Source of the DNA: Portibacter lacus | GTDB taxonomy: Bacteria; Bacteroidota; Bacteroidia; Chitinophagales; Saprospiraceae | Assembly: GCF_021533215.1 (NCBI RefSeq) | Contig: NZ_JAJNKA010000006.1 | Coordinates: 186,001-250,000 of the forward strand | Length of the DNA stretch: 64,000 nucleotides | Direction: 5' to 3' | Shown: positions 1 through 8,389 of the stretch, one piece after another | How positions within the stretch are numbered: the first letter of the stretch is position 1 | How the letters are laid out: every line of letters begins with the position of its first letter | Translations under genes and position numbers: made by a program | Notes under the pieces: model-generated | The model's input: the letters and a program-made list of their open reading frames with translations, nothing else | Database searches by the model: none | What the model was told of the DNA's origin: nothing

Positions 1-797
1 ATAGACCAGAAAATAAACTCCTGCCAGACACCTTGTACAAGCATCAATAGACAGACGATAATGAACATTCCGATGCCACCAATGGCCAAATAACTATATT
101 CGATAATTAGCTTTCGTAGATCCAGTTTTTGCTTCGCTAAGTGAATCGCACCGACACCAATGGTCATAGCCGCAATAAAGAAAATTCCATTTTGCTTTAT
201 GGTGGCCGACCATGCGACAGCTGCACCGGCAGCAATCAGCGCTAATTTATTTTCAGATTTGTAAAAATACGCCAGCATGAAAAAAGAAATACTGACGTAA
301 AAGATTAGTAAGTGTTCCGCTTGGACGGCGAAACCGGATGCATATGGATTGATACTCAGTATGGCATATACATAAGCCGCAACGATAGCTGCTAGCGGAT
401 TCATGATGAACTTAATCCCATAGGCTAAGAGGACGACCGTTACCATATTTACCACCATAAAACCTACGTGAAGATTCCTGGAGCTGGTACCGAATAGTGC
501 TTCTACAAAAGCATAACTATAGAATAACCCAGGAGGTTTTTGCTCGAAGACATCGACATATGGAGTGGCTCCCTCTAAGATTAACTTACCAGCTAGGCCA
601 TAATCTCCTTCGTCTCTTTCGAGTGGCATATCGAAAAAGTTCACTCTGATAAAGTAGATTAAAATGATTAACCCAATGAGTAATCCAAGGAATATATAGT
701 CATAATTGACGTTGATAGATTTTTTCGGTTTTGGATTAACACGTTTGGTTTGTGGCTTGACGCTAGCTTTTTTGGTATTTTTCTTCTTTTGGGCCAT
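1..797 (-). CDS. GT-C family membrane glycosyltransferase (ArnT/PMT-like), 3' end beyond window
   Basis: The frame is open from an ATG at 797 down to the window edge, giving 265 residues without a stop; the C-terminal part lies outside. After a Lys-rich cytoplasmic N-terminus (residues 1-28) there is a first membrane helix (about 34-52), then the loop motif LERDEGDYG with acidic residues D62, E63 and D65. This placement is the hallmark of GT-C enzymes such as ArnT and protein mannosyltransferases, which transfer sugars from polyprenyl-phosphate donors on the outer face of the inner membrane. DVFEQKPPG and KQNGIFF, further along, also fit the family. Several more hydrophobic helices follow. 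Sugar and acceptor cannot be read from the sequence. The next gene on the same strand lies 180 bp upstream, so this is probably its own unit. Confidence 0.8.
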   Translation of the reverse strand, partial: MAQKKKNTKKASVKPQTKRVNPKPKKSINVNYDYIFLGLLIGLIILIYFIRVNFFDMPLERDEGDYGLAGKLILEGATPYVDVFEQKPPGLFYSYAFVEALFGTSSRNLHVGFMVVNMVTVVLLAYGIKFIMNPLAAIVAAYVYAILSINPYASGFAVQAEHLLIFYVSISFFMLAYFYKSENKLALIAAGAAVAWSATIKQNGIFFIAAMTIGVGAIHLAKQKLDLRKLIIEYSYLAIGGIGMFIIVCLLMLVQGVWQEFIFWS

Positions 798-915
798 GCA
801 TGGACATATTTAGAGATCAGCTCTATAGATATAAATTAACTTGAATGTAATATGATCATTTTTCATAATATTTTAAATTTCTATCTGAGTTAATATTTGA
901 CATTAAACTAAAATA

Positions 916-947
916 GCCCGAAAAAAATCTTTCGATCTTCCCCGGGC
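916..947 (-). terminator. Possible weak terminator after the 978-2015 lipoprotein gene
   Basis: Arms GCCCG (916-920) and CGGGC (943-947) enclose a 22-nt loop containing a run of seven A, which reads as T on the minus strand. It lies downstream of the lipoprotein stop. The stem is short and the T run is in the loop, so this is a weak call. Confidence 0.25.
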
Positions 948-977
948 CCTGTTTACGAAATCTTGCAACTAACTATT

Positions 978-2015
978 TTATAAGTTTTCTATTTCTTTAA
1001 CGATTTCATCTATTGTAGTTTCTTCTGGTTCTATATATTCTAAATGATCTTCCACGATGGTTGCATCTTTTAGTGCAAAGTAATATTTGTCATCTCCTTG
1101 ATGTGAAATCACTATGAAAGTGACTTCGAACCCTTTAGGAGTAGCACCGTACGGCTCACACCATTGCATCTTTTCCGCATCTCCATTAAGTCCTAATATG
1201 GATTTAGATTCTTTGAATAACATGAAGATCGTCGTATTCTTGTTGGTAAACATTTCAGGGAGCTCCACACAAACTGTCGTTCTTTCATCCTCTGGAATGT
1301 CAACGAATATGTCCACATTAATCCAAGTGAATAATTCACAAGTAAATTCATACCCAAACCCTTGAAGAAAATCCTGACCTGTAGAATCTATATTAAGAAA
1401 CCACTCATTCAAAATAATGTCAGTGTTATTAGGTGATCCAGTCGCATCAGAAATCGGAGACCAGTTAAAATCATCTCCACTACCTTCTCCTCTAAAGAGC
1501 TGCATGCCTTCTTCTGGATTGTCATCTGGCAGCCTAACTCTTACACCCCTGCCACCTTTGAACGAGAGCTCCTTGCCTTCTTGTCTAGCCTCGAATCTAA
1601 AGACGCCATCGGTTCTAAGCAATTGCTTATTCGAAATAGTAGGCAGTCCATAAAAAGCATATTCAGCTGGATTAAGAACTTCGATGTATTTAAAATCTAC
1701 ATCACCGGTAACAAAATTTCCTGACTGATCGAGAAGTGATCCTGGGGACACTTCAATAATGGTTTGGTTTTCCGTCACAATGATTATTCCATCTTCAGCT
1801 TTGAAAACTAGAGAATCGAATTTGTTAGGAACCTGTGCGAAGAAATTACTGATGTCTCCTGGATCTACAACTTCTGGAGTTTCATCCGCTGTAAATTTGA
1901 ATTCATCTTTGTAACAACTACTAAAAAATATAACTATCGTAAACAGGAACGCGATTAATTTAAATTTCATCATTCCTTTTTTTAATTTATTATTATGACT
2001 CTTTGTCTTTCTCAT
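978..2015 (-). CDS. Lipoprotein with a ZU5-like region, last gene of an ECF sigma operon
   Basis: A 345-residue protein with a lipoprotein signal: a hydrophobic stretch at 17-31 ends in the lipobox FFSSC, placing the lipidated Cys at residue 34. The start could instead be Met15 (position 1973), preceded by an A-rich AGGA stretch and giving a more compact signal peptide. Residues about 68-165 (pattern IEVSPGSLL, VTGDV, then DGVFRFEA and VRVRLPDD) resemble the ZU5-like region found in Bacteroidota surface proteins; this is a pattern match by eye. The Cys-containing second half is not recognised. It lies 7 bp after the barrel gene (2023-3342), which overlaps the sigma factor, so the three form one transcription unit. 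Its role in the signalling unit is unknown. Confidence 0.7.
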   Translation of the reverse strand: MRKTKSHNNKLKKGMMKFKLIAFLFTIVIFFSSCYKDEFKFTADETPEVVDPGDISNFFAQVPNKFDSLVFKAEDGIIIVTENQTIIEVSPGSLLDQSGNFVTGDVDFKYIEVLNPAEYAFYGLPTISNKQLLRTDGVFRFEARQEGKELSFKGGRGVRVRLPDDNPEEGMQLFRGEGSGDDFNWSPISDATGSPNNTDIILNEWFLNIDSTGQDFLQGFGYEFTCELFTWINVDIFVDIPEDERTTVCVELPEMFTNKNTTIFMLFKESKSILGLNGDAEKMQWCEPYGATPKGFEVTFIVISHQGDDKYYFALKDATIVEDHLEYIEPEETTIDEIVKEIENL

Positions 2016-2022
2016 TCGTTGC

Positions 2023-3342
2023 TTAGTAATTAGGATTTCCTGAAAAATAATATCTAGCTCCTAAGGATAAGCCAGTATTCATGTAAGTCTGGTTAAATGG
2101 ACTAGAACTTACGCTCATGGTTCCTGGTGTGTATTTAAATGTCGGTCTCGCAAATAATTGTATGTGCTCATTAATGGAGTACAATGCACTTACAGAGAGT
2201 GAAAATCCTACACTGAGGCGGTCTTTATAAACATTATATGATCCAGATTCACCGTTTGTGAACCATTGAGCTTGATTAGACGGATCTACTATCTTACCTC
2301 TATTTTTATAGTAAATATTAAATATTGGTCCACCACTTAATTCTACTGCTAAATTGTTAAAATTCATTTGGTAGAGTGCATGGATAGGAATACTTAAAGT
2401 CCTATGATAATTATGAATCTTTTGAATTTCAGCCCCTGAAATTTGAACAACTGAAGTATCAGATGTCAGATCGAAAGTGCCATCTCCATTAAAGATCGTA
2501 TCTATTGTAATGACTGTTTGATTCCTAATCGCTGCTGGATCTTCATAAGTGAATCGTTCATTGATCACTTCATATTCAGCTCCTGCTTTCACACCGACAT
2601 TATAATCTGAAATCCAACCTACATTTATGCCTGTAGACCAAGAATACAGATTGCTTTCTGAATCTTTTCGCAGCTTGAGGTATTGCTCTCCGACCTCTGG
2701 ACTATTAGAAGACAGCTGTGAATAAGCAAAAAGCGGCTGATAATATGCTTCTATAAATAAGTTAGCTCTATTTCGTTTCGAAAATGTAGGACAACCTACA
2801 GGATCGCCGAATGACCTTTCATTATTGTTAATCAGTGCAGGCAGTGAAACCGTTATTTTAGGTATGTCAATTTTTAAATTTTCCTCCCTTTCTACAAGTA
2901 TCTTATGCTGTTCATTTTCTTGAGCCGATATAAGTACTTTCTTAATTTCTGGAATGCTAGGTTTAGAAATCTGCTGATGAACTAAATCTTTTCTGATTTT
3001 TTTTGTGCCATCTATTATAGGAATACTTAGTTCTTTTTCTTCTTTGTCAATGATACCTAGTTTTTCAACCTGCTGAGGTTCAGCTGGAATAGATTGTTCA
3101 ACAACATAAACAGGTGAAAGCGTAAGTGGTACGTTGCTCATTTGATCGCTATCCATAAAACCACTAAAGTATATCGTCGCTGATAGTATCCCTAGCAAAC
3201 CAATTCCACCGAAAAGGAACCAGATAAATCCTTTTTTCTTCTTCTTTTCGATCCCAGTTTCAATCTTACTCCAAAGATCATCTGGTAGTGCAGACTCATG
3301 ATTGTAAAGTTTTGACCGAAGTATTTTATCCATTTCCTTCAT
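2023..3342 (-). CDS. Predicted anti-sigma-type membrane protein fused to an outer-membrane beta-barrel
   Basis: A 439-residue protein in three parts. Residues 1-38 are a short charged segment (LPDDLWSKIETGI, then KKKKK), residues 39-62 form one membrane helix, residues 65-190 are a low-complexity linker, and about 190-439 show alternating beta-strand pattern ending in GLSLGARYYF, typical of a Bacteroidota outer-membrane barrel. The short cytoplasmic N-terminus plus one helix, encoded directly after an ECF sigma gene, is what anti-sigma partners look like in this phylum. There is no zinc-binding His/Cys motif. The gene overlaps the sigma gene by 4 bp, implying coupled translation. If the topology is right, one chain would span inner membrane, periplasm and outer membrane. 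The anti-sigma role is inferred from context. Confidence 0.65.
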   Translation of the reverse strand: MKEMDKILRSKLYNHESALPDDLWSKIETGIEKKKKKGFIWFLFGGIGLLGILSATIYFSGFMDSDQMSNVPLTLSPVYVVEQSIPAEPQQVEKLGIIDKEEKELSIPIIDGTKKIRKDLVHQQISKPSIPEIKKVLISAQENEQHKILVEREENLKIDIPKITVSLPALINNNERSFGDPVGCPTFSKRNRANLFIEAYYQPLFAYSQLSSNSPEVGEQYLKLRKDSESNLYSWSTGINVGWISDYNVGVKAGAEYEVINERFTYEDPAAIRNQTVITIDTIFNGDGTFDLTSDTSVVQISGAEIQKIHNYHRTLSIPIHALYQMNFNNLAVELSGGPIFNIYYKNRGKIVDPSNQAQWFTNGESGSYNVYKDRLSVGFSLSVSALYSINEHIQLFARPTFKYTPGTMSVSSSPFNQTYMNTGLSLGARYYFSGNPNY

Positions 3343-3917
3343 ACGGCAATTTTTTGAAGTTCAATGAATTTTTCCTGTAGCATTCTTCTTGCTTTTAATA
3401 GTTGTGATCTCGAAGTGCTTTCTCCTATTTCTAGTTGTTCAGCAATTTCTTTATGTGAATATCCTTCTATGGCATATAGATTGAAAACAATTTTATATCC
3501 AGTCGGTAATTCGTTGACTAATTTCATGATTTCTTCAGCTGAAAGCTTAGCATAAGTTCCAGCATCGATATCTTGATCGTAATTATCCGCGATACCGATG
3601 CTTTCCCTTTTAAATGCAGACTTTGAAACGTGTTTGAGTGCGTTGTTAATCATAATTCTTCTTATCCAAGTGCCTAGTTTGCTTTCTTCTTTGAATTTAT
3701 CAATGTGTCTAAAAACTTTAATAAATCCATCCTGCACAAAATCTTCAGCTTCCATTTGATGTCGAGCATATCTTCTGCACACAGATAGCATAATAGGTCC
3801 ATATTTCAGAAATAAAGCTTTCTGAGCATTGGATTTTCCTGCTTTGCATCCGTCTATAATCTCCTTTTCGGTCAACATTAATGGATTTAATGGCATACTG
3901 GGTAGACACCGGTTCAT
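3339..3917 (-). CDS. ECF-family RNA polymerase sigma factor
   Basis: A 192-residue protein with sigma-70 region 2 at about 25-95 (core recognition segment AEDFVQDGFIKVFRHI, then LGTWIRRIMINNAL) and region 4 at about 130-185 (YKIVFNLYAIEGYSHKEIAE helix-turn-helix, then SRSQLLKARRML). There is no region 1.1 or 3, so it is an ECF (group 4) factor. Alternative starts are Met8 (3896) and Met14 (3878); Met14 gives the usual length before region 2, so the first 13 residues may not be translated. It overlaps the next gene by 4 bp, and the operon continues to the lipoprotein at 978. It presumably directs transcription in response to an envelope signal relayed by the downstream partner. Confidence 0.9.
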   Translation of the reverse strand: MNRCLPSMPLNPLMLTEKEIIDGCKAGKSNAQKALFLKYGPIMLSVCRRYARHQMEAEDFVQDGFIKVFRHIDKFKEESKLGTWIRRIMINNALKHVSKSAFKRESIGIADNYDQDIDAGTYAKLSAEEIMKLVNELPTGYKIVFNLYAIEGYSHKEIAEQLEIGESTSRSQLLKARRMLQEKFIELQKIAV

Positions 3918-4066
3918 TTAATAACGTTGCCTACTCTGATTAATATTTTTGTAAATGTTAAACTATAAAATATAAAGATGCAGGTTTAAGCGTTAATTTT
4001 TTCATAAATTTTATCGTCTAATTCCTTATAATACAGGATTCTGTCTTTGAAAAGCTAAAATCAAAA

Positions 4067-4095
4067 TTGACGAGTCAAAAAACTTTATAACTTTG
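4067..4095 (+). promoter_or_regulatory. Bacteroidota-type promoter for the amidohydrolase gene
   Basis: TTG at 4067-4069 and TAACTTTG at 4088-4095, separated by 18 nt, match the Bacteroidota consensus (-33 TTTG, -7 TAnnTTTG). Transcription would start near 4102, leaving a leader of about 20 nt before the ATG at 4122. Confidence 0.6.
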
Positions 4096-4121
4096 ACAAC
4101 TCATAAAATAAATATACCTAC

Positions 4122-5204
4122 ATGAAACATTTTCTACTTGCATTTCTGTCCGTAATGAGTTTTACAGTATTTGCTCAACAAATGGATTTCGAATCATATG
4201 ATCCACCGTCGACATTAGTTGTTCCTGAAAATCCAAAGAGCCACGCTAAGTTTCCATTCATAGATGTACATTCCCATCACTGGAGAATGGCAGAGATGGA
4301 TCTTGGTAAGTTAATTGGAGAAATGGATTCGCTGAATATGCAAGTTATCGTAAATCTAAGTGGTAGAGGAGGGGAGCACTTGGTTGGAATCATGGAAAAT
4401 GTTAATAAAAGTGTCCACAAACCAAGAATTATCAACTTTACCAACATAGAGTTGAGAAGTATTGATGAACCAGATTGGACGTCAGAAACTGTAAAGCAGA
4501 TTGAGTTTGATTATAAAACTGGTGCAAGAGGACTTAAGATTTATAAGAGTCAGGGGATGACAAATGTGGATTCGAAGGGAGAAAGAATAAGAATAGATGA
4601 TCCACGAATAGGACCTGTATTTGAAAAATGTGGTGAGCTAGGGATTCCAGTGCTTATCCATAGTGCAGACCCGAAGTCTTTTTGGGAGCCAATGGATTCT
4701 CTAAATGAAAGATGGCTAGAATTGAAAACGCATTCTCGTCGTAAGCGTGGACCGAATGATCCAGCGCCATGGGAAACCATTATAGAAGAACAACATAATA
4801 TCTTTAGAGCGCATCCGAATACCAATTTCATTGCTGCGCATATGGGCTGGTATCCGAATAACTTAGGAAAGTTAGGAGAGTTACTTGATGAGATGCCGAA
4901 TATGTATGTTGAGATAGGTGCTGTTATAGCAGAACTAGGTAGACAGCCGAGAGCGGCGAATCGATTCTTTGAGAAATATCAAGATAGGGTGTTGTTTGGT
5001 AAGGATTCTTATAAGCCTGAGGAATATCCTACTTATTTCAGAGTGTTAGAATCTGATGATGAGTATTTTCCATATTATAAAAGATATCACGCTTTTTGGA
5101 AAATGTATGGATTAGCTCTACCTGATGAAATATTAAAGAAATTGTATTATAAAAATGCGATTAAGTTGATACCAGGAATTGATGCAAGTATGTTTCCGGA
5201 GTAA
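4122..5204 (+). CDS. Exported metal-dependent amidohydrolase (amidohydrolase-2 type TIM barrel)
   Basis: A 360-residue protein with a Sec signal peptide (residues 1-19, cleavage after FA). The barrel opens with FIDVHSHHW, whose HxH pair are the usual first metal ligands; later come VLIHSADP, AAHMGWYPNN and VLFGKDSY, which supply the expected His, His and Asp of this superfamily. These residues fit the amidohydrolase-2 (uronate isomerase/decarboxylase-like) group, hydrolases and decarboxylases acting on small carboxylic substrates. The signal peptide is worth noting because many relatives are cytoplasmic. The gene stands alone, divergent from the sigma operon, with its own promoter at 4067-4095. 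Substrate cannot be assigned. Confidence 0.8.
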   Translation: MKHFLLAFLSVMSFTVFAQQMDFESYDPPSTLVVPENPKSHAKFPFIDVHSHHWRMAEMDLGKLIGEMDSLNMQVIVNLSGRGGEHLVGIMENVNKSVHKPRIINFTNIELRSIDEPDWTSETVKQIEFDYKTGARGLKIYKSQGMTNVDSKGERIRIDDPRIGPVFEKCGELGIPVLIHSADPKSFWEPMDSLNERWLELKTHSRRKRGPNDPAPWETIIEEQHNIFRAHPNTNFIAAHMGWYPNNLGKLGELLDEMPNMYVEIGAVIAELGRQPRAANRFFEKYQDRVLFGKDSYKPEEYPTYFRVLESDDEYFPYYKRYHAFWKMYGLALPDEILKKLYYKNAIKLIPGIDASMFPE

Positions 5205-5262
5205 GATTCTGTGGAATAAATTTTAAGATCTATAAGCCGAGAATGGCTAGGTGTGTTGGCGA

Positions 5263-5436
5263 GGATTGCAGAGCTGAAAGGAATAAAAATGGCTCATCAG
5301 TCCCTACAGATTGTCATTGATAAAACCTCAATTAAGATATTACTAGGAATTAAATTTTCCAGATACAAGTATGCCCTCATTACGGGCTTAAAGGTCCATT
5401 TTTAGTGCGATTTTATACCCATCGGCTCTGCAATCC
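5263..5436. repeat. Repeat element copy 1, 174 bp with 12-bp terminal inverted repeats
   Basis: Left end GGATTGCAGAGC at 5263-5274, right end GCTCTGCAATCC at 5425-5436, perfect inverted repeats. The interior carries a 38-codon ORF starting at 5289 that is present in all copies but not conserved as protein. Confidence 0.85.
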
Positions 5437-5571
5437 CTTCATTATGATGTCCTTCAATTTTCATCATTATCAACTGCTAGAAGTGCAACCCACTATTCTT
5501 ATGCATGACCACGTTCGGGCGTACAGATCCAATTAGATCTGTAAGCCGAGAAGGGCATAGTGCGAAGGCTA

Positions 5572-5860
5572 GGATTGCAGAGCTGAATGTAAGAGCTCAT
5601 GGGGCAAAAAAAACTCATGATATCACCTCCAGGACTTGTCCGATTACCAGCGGAACTTGTCCGATTACCAGCAGATGCGTGAATGTTTTTTGGAGAGTGT
5701 TAGCTCATAAAAATGGCTCATCAGTCCCTACAGATTGTCATTACTAAAACCTCAATTAAGATATTACAAGGCATTAAGTTTTCCAGATACGAGTATACAT
5801 TCATTACGGGCTTAAAGGTCCATTTTTAGTACGATTTCATACCCATCGGCTCTGCAATCC
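5572..5860. repeat. Repeat element copy 2, expanded to 289 bp by an internal insertion
   Basis: Left end at 5572-5583 and right end at 5849-5860, the same 12-bp inverted repeats. About 119 nt (5588-5706) replace 4 nt found in the other copies, a net gain of 115 bp. The inserted DNA has an 18-nt sequence, ACTTGTCCGATTACCAGC, twice in tandem (5634-5651 and 5655-5672, period 21). Confidence 0.85.
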
Positions 5861-5994
5861 CTTCATTATGATGTCCTTTAATTTTCATCATGATTCACTT
5901 CCAGAAGTACAATCATTATTCTCAAGCAAGACCACGTTCGGGCGTACAGATCCATTTAGATCTGTAAGCCGAGAATGGCATAGTGCGAAGGCGA

Positions 5995-6168
5995 GGATTG
6001 CAGAGCTGAAAGGAATAAAAATGGCTCATCAGTCCCTACAGATTGTCATTACTAAAACCTCAATTAAGATATTACTAGGAATTAAGTTTTCCAGATACAA
6101 GTACACATTCATTTCGGGCTTAAAGGTCCATTTTTAGTACGATTTCATACCCATCGGCTCTGCAATCC
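5995..6168. repeat. Repeat element copy 3, 174 bp
   Basis: Left end GGATTGCAGAGC at 5995-6006 and right end GCTCTGCAATCC at 6157-6168. Same length as copies 1 and 4. Confidence 0.85.
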
Positions 6169-6302
6169 CTTCATTATGATGTCCTTTAATTTTCATCATG
6201 ATTCACTTCCAGAAGTACAATCATTATTCTCAAGCAAGACCACGTTCGGGCGTACAGATCCAATTAGATCTGTAAGCCGAGAATGGCTAGGTGCGCTGGC
6301 AA

Positions 6303-6476
6303 GGATTGCAGAGCTGAAAGGAATAAAAATGGCTCATCAGTCCCTACAGATTGTCATTGCTAAAACCTCAATTAAGATATTACTAGGAATTAAAATTTCC
6401 AGATACAAGTATGCCCTCATTACGGGCTTAAAGGTCCATTTTTAGCACGATTTCAGACCTATCGGCTCTGCAATCC
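6303..6476. repeat. Repeat element copy 4, 174 bp
   Basis: Left end at 6303-6314 and right end at 6465-6476, perfect 12-bp inverted repeats. The array ends about 100 bp downstream at the CAGATCC half of the junction palindrome. Confidence 0.85.
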
Positions 6477-6730
6477 CTTTATTATGATGTCCTTTAATTT
6501 TCATCATGATCAACTTCGAGAAGTACAATCACTATTCTCAAGCAAGACCACGTTCGGGCGTACAGATCCATCTATTTCAGATCCATTTTATAACAGGTCA
6601 TAATCGTTAAAATTATGTTATAGTTCTACATTCCAAGTCGACAGAAACTCAGATTAATTCGTTTGTTTACCAAATAAGCTCGCAATAAAAATCAGCTTAA
6701 AAGCAATAATCTTACAATAAAAATCAAATC

Positions 6731-7288
6731 ATGAAACAACTCTTCATCATTTTCAGCTTTGCTATTTTTCAATTAAATATATCTGCTCAAAATACGGAAA
6801 AGGTTGTGGGTCAACCAGAACTATCTAAATTTGAAATAGGAATACAACGTGGGAGCACAAGTTCCATCGGCGGTGGAATTTTAATTAGTTTTAATCGATA
6901 TTTATCCGAAAAAAACATACTCCATTTTAATTTTACACCTTACTATGCTGCATCATCCAATTCATTTCTAGGAACATTCGAATTTTGGAACGAGTATAGA
7001 AATTACCTTGGAAAAAGAGGAACTTTCTATCTATCCCATGGTCCAGAATTTAACCTCGGTGATCGAAATAAAAATTTGCTTCAAGTTCAAGGAGAACCGA
7101 TCAAGTCTAAATTTGCCGTCGGTCTCGGATATGGACTTGGTATAGGCCAAGTAATAAATGAACGATTAACTTTTACGGCTAATGTAAAATATAGATATAA
7201 CTACGTCACTACTTGGGACAATGGTGTTTCATCAGAATTTAAGCCAGAGATCAATCTTTCAATTGGTGTAAATTATAGATTTAAATAG
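6731..7288 (+). CDS. Small outer-membrane beta-barrel protein, function unknown
   Basis: A 185-residue protein with a signal peptide (residues 1-19, LNISAQ). The mature part alternates polar and hydrophobic residues with Gly and aromatic positions (GGGILISFNRYL, LHFNFTPYY, FAVGLGYGLGIG, LSIGVNYRFK), consistent with an 8-strand barrel that ends in the usual Tyr-x-Phe. No catalytic motif is visible. It stands alone between the repeat array and a convergent gene at 7320-8018. It is probably a small outer-membrane protein of the OmpW/PorT-like kind, but no family can be named with confidence. Confidence 0.65.
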   Translation: MKQLFIIFSFAIFQLNISAQNTEKVVGQPELSKFEIGIQRGSTSSIGGGILISFNRYLSEKNILHFNFTPYYAASSNSFLGTFEFWNEYRNYLGKRGTFYLSHGPEFNLGDRNKNLLQVQGEPIKSKFAVGLGYGLGIGQVINERLTFTANVKYRYNYVTTWDNGVSSEFKPEINLSIGVNYRFK

Positions 7289-7319
7289 CAACCGGATCTA
7301 GACAAATAAATAAAATTTC

Positions 7320-8018
7320 CTATCTGCCGCAGACTAGACGAAGCTGAGTCCCACAGGAAATATTATTTTTGAAGTTGCTGTTGATGCCAGTTAATTGTCC
7401 AGCATATGGTGCACTAATGCTATAGGTGAAAACCGTTCCTCTTTCAGATAATGCACCACTTGATGAAAGATAACTAAAGCAGTTATTATAGTTGGAAAAA
7501 CTCGTTAAGTTACTACCTACAGTTCCCGCCCTATAACTTGTGGACATTACCCAGTAATCAGTATTTAGACTTAATGTACCCATGTTATTATGAGACATAG
7601 CGTCATTAATTTCGCTAACATCGTAAAAATGTGCAGAAGGTTCCTCAGGGTAGGTTGCTTTACACATAGCGTCCGCAGCAACAAGTCCTGTAAATGAGTT
7701 ATAAGAAAAAGAGCCATCTGTTGTCAAATTAGATGGACCTAAAATATACTTTTCCCTGTTCAAGCTTAGAGGTATCCATGTCGCCCCATCAAAGCCGTAA
7801 AATAATCCATTTTCAAATTTTATAGCCCCTGGTTTTTCAGAACTTAATGTCCCCAAAATTACTCCTCGCTGTGCGTTAACCTCGCCATTAACTGTTAAAT
7901 TTCCTTGATGTACAATTAAATGTGCCGAATCAATTCCAGAGGATTCGATAACAACTGTGCTTTGACCATTTAGAAGATTTACAAATGAAAAAAGGAGGAT
8001 TAGATGATATAGTCGCAT
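7320..8018 (-). CDS. Secreted protein with a tail-fibre-like segment and a Cys-containing C-terminal domain
   Basis: The chosen start is the ATG at 8018, directly before a good signal peptide (MRLYHLILLFSF, cleavage near NGQ); the frame extends 20 codons further up to 8078, but those residues are not signal-like. The mature protein begins with a beta-rich segment (LIVHQGNLTVNGEV) and the motif FYGFDGATWIPL, seen in tail-fibre-like Bacteroidota proteins and echoed in the 15559-17979 protein. The C-terminal half has AADAMCKATYP, FSNYNNC, and the end CGTQLRLVCGR, so paired cysteines may form disulfides as in lectin-like secreted domains. No T9SS sorting tail is present. Function unknown. Confidence 0.6.
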   Translation of the reverse strand: MRLYHLILLFSFVNLLNGQSTVVIESSGIDSAHLIVHQGNLTVNGEVNAQRGVILGTLSSEKPGAIKFENGLFYGFDGATWIPLSLNREKYILGPSNLTTDGSFSYNSFTGLVAADAMCKATYPEEPSAHFYDVSEINDAMSHNNMGTLSLNTDYWVMSTSYRAGTVGSNLTSFSNYNNCFSYLSSSGALSERGTVFTYSISAPYAGQLTGINSNFKNNISCGTQLRLVCGR

Positions 8019-8389
8019 AGCATTGGATTTTATTTGAAGTAATGGTTTAAGTTTAGTTGTCGCCCTAGGAATTTGCATTGACCTAAAAATATAATGTCAA
8101 TGTAGGATCAATAATTGTCAACGACAACACTTGATTAGTTTAAGGTAAGAACCACTTGGTTAGGAGTCAATTCTATTATATATTCTGCTATGATTGTCCC
8201 GCTAAATGGTTGAAGCGGCCTTAATGTCAGAAACATTGATTAAACCAAAATTTTTCAATACTAGAAATAAGAATATTATTAATACACGTGTAAATAATAC
8301 ACATGTAGGACTTGATGCGGTATAAAATAGCATTTTGATTTAAGGTTATAGTTGATAAATTTTCATAAGTTCACGCAAGATTTTATCAA
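8019..8389. other. Intergenic region of about 370 bp without a recognised gene
   Basis: The stretch separates two divergent genes and should hold both promoters. No TAnnTTTG box stands out. Two near-identical segments, AATACACGTGTA and AATACACATGTA, sit 16 nt apart around 8279-8308, and TTGTCAACGACAA near 8115 is a short inverted repeat; either could be a regulator site, but nothing else supports that. Confidence 0.35.

Larger units (their letters stand above)
5221..6577. repeat. Array of four tandem direct repeats, basic period about 308 bp
   Basis: Four copies begin at 5230, 5539, 5962 and 6270 with the shared string (C)TGTAAGCCGAGAA (one base differs in copy 1), giving spacings of 309, 423 and 308 bp; the longer one reflects an insertion in copy 2. 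Each copy has a 174-bp element bounded by GGATTGCAGAGC and GCTCTGCAATCC, then about 134 bp that is also repeated, including CACGTTCGGGCGTACAGATCC. Copy junctions fall in a palindromic CAGATC-N6-GATCTG. The stretch 5205-6730 has no convincing gene: short ORFs run through the copies but vary mainly at non-synonymous positions. No transposase is adjacent. It looks like a non-autonomous (MITE- or REP-like) element multiplied in tandem. From 6578 to 6730 nothing is recognised. Confidence 0.9.

Noticed and set aside
5868-6445. Two 89-codon ORFs in repeat copies 3 and 4 (5868-6137 and 6176-6445) and an 80-codon ORF in copy 2, apparently homologous
   Set aside because: They are the same reading frame through repeated DNA. 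In the 38-codon part shared by all four copies, seven variable codons change the residue and three do not, which shows no purifying selection; there is no start signal or domain.
5221-6577. CRISPR array
   Set aside because: Repeats are about 308 bp with repeated spacers and no cas genes; the layout is not that of CRISPR.
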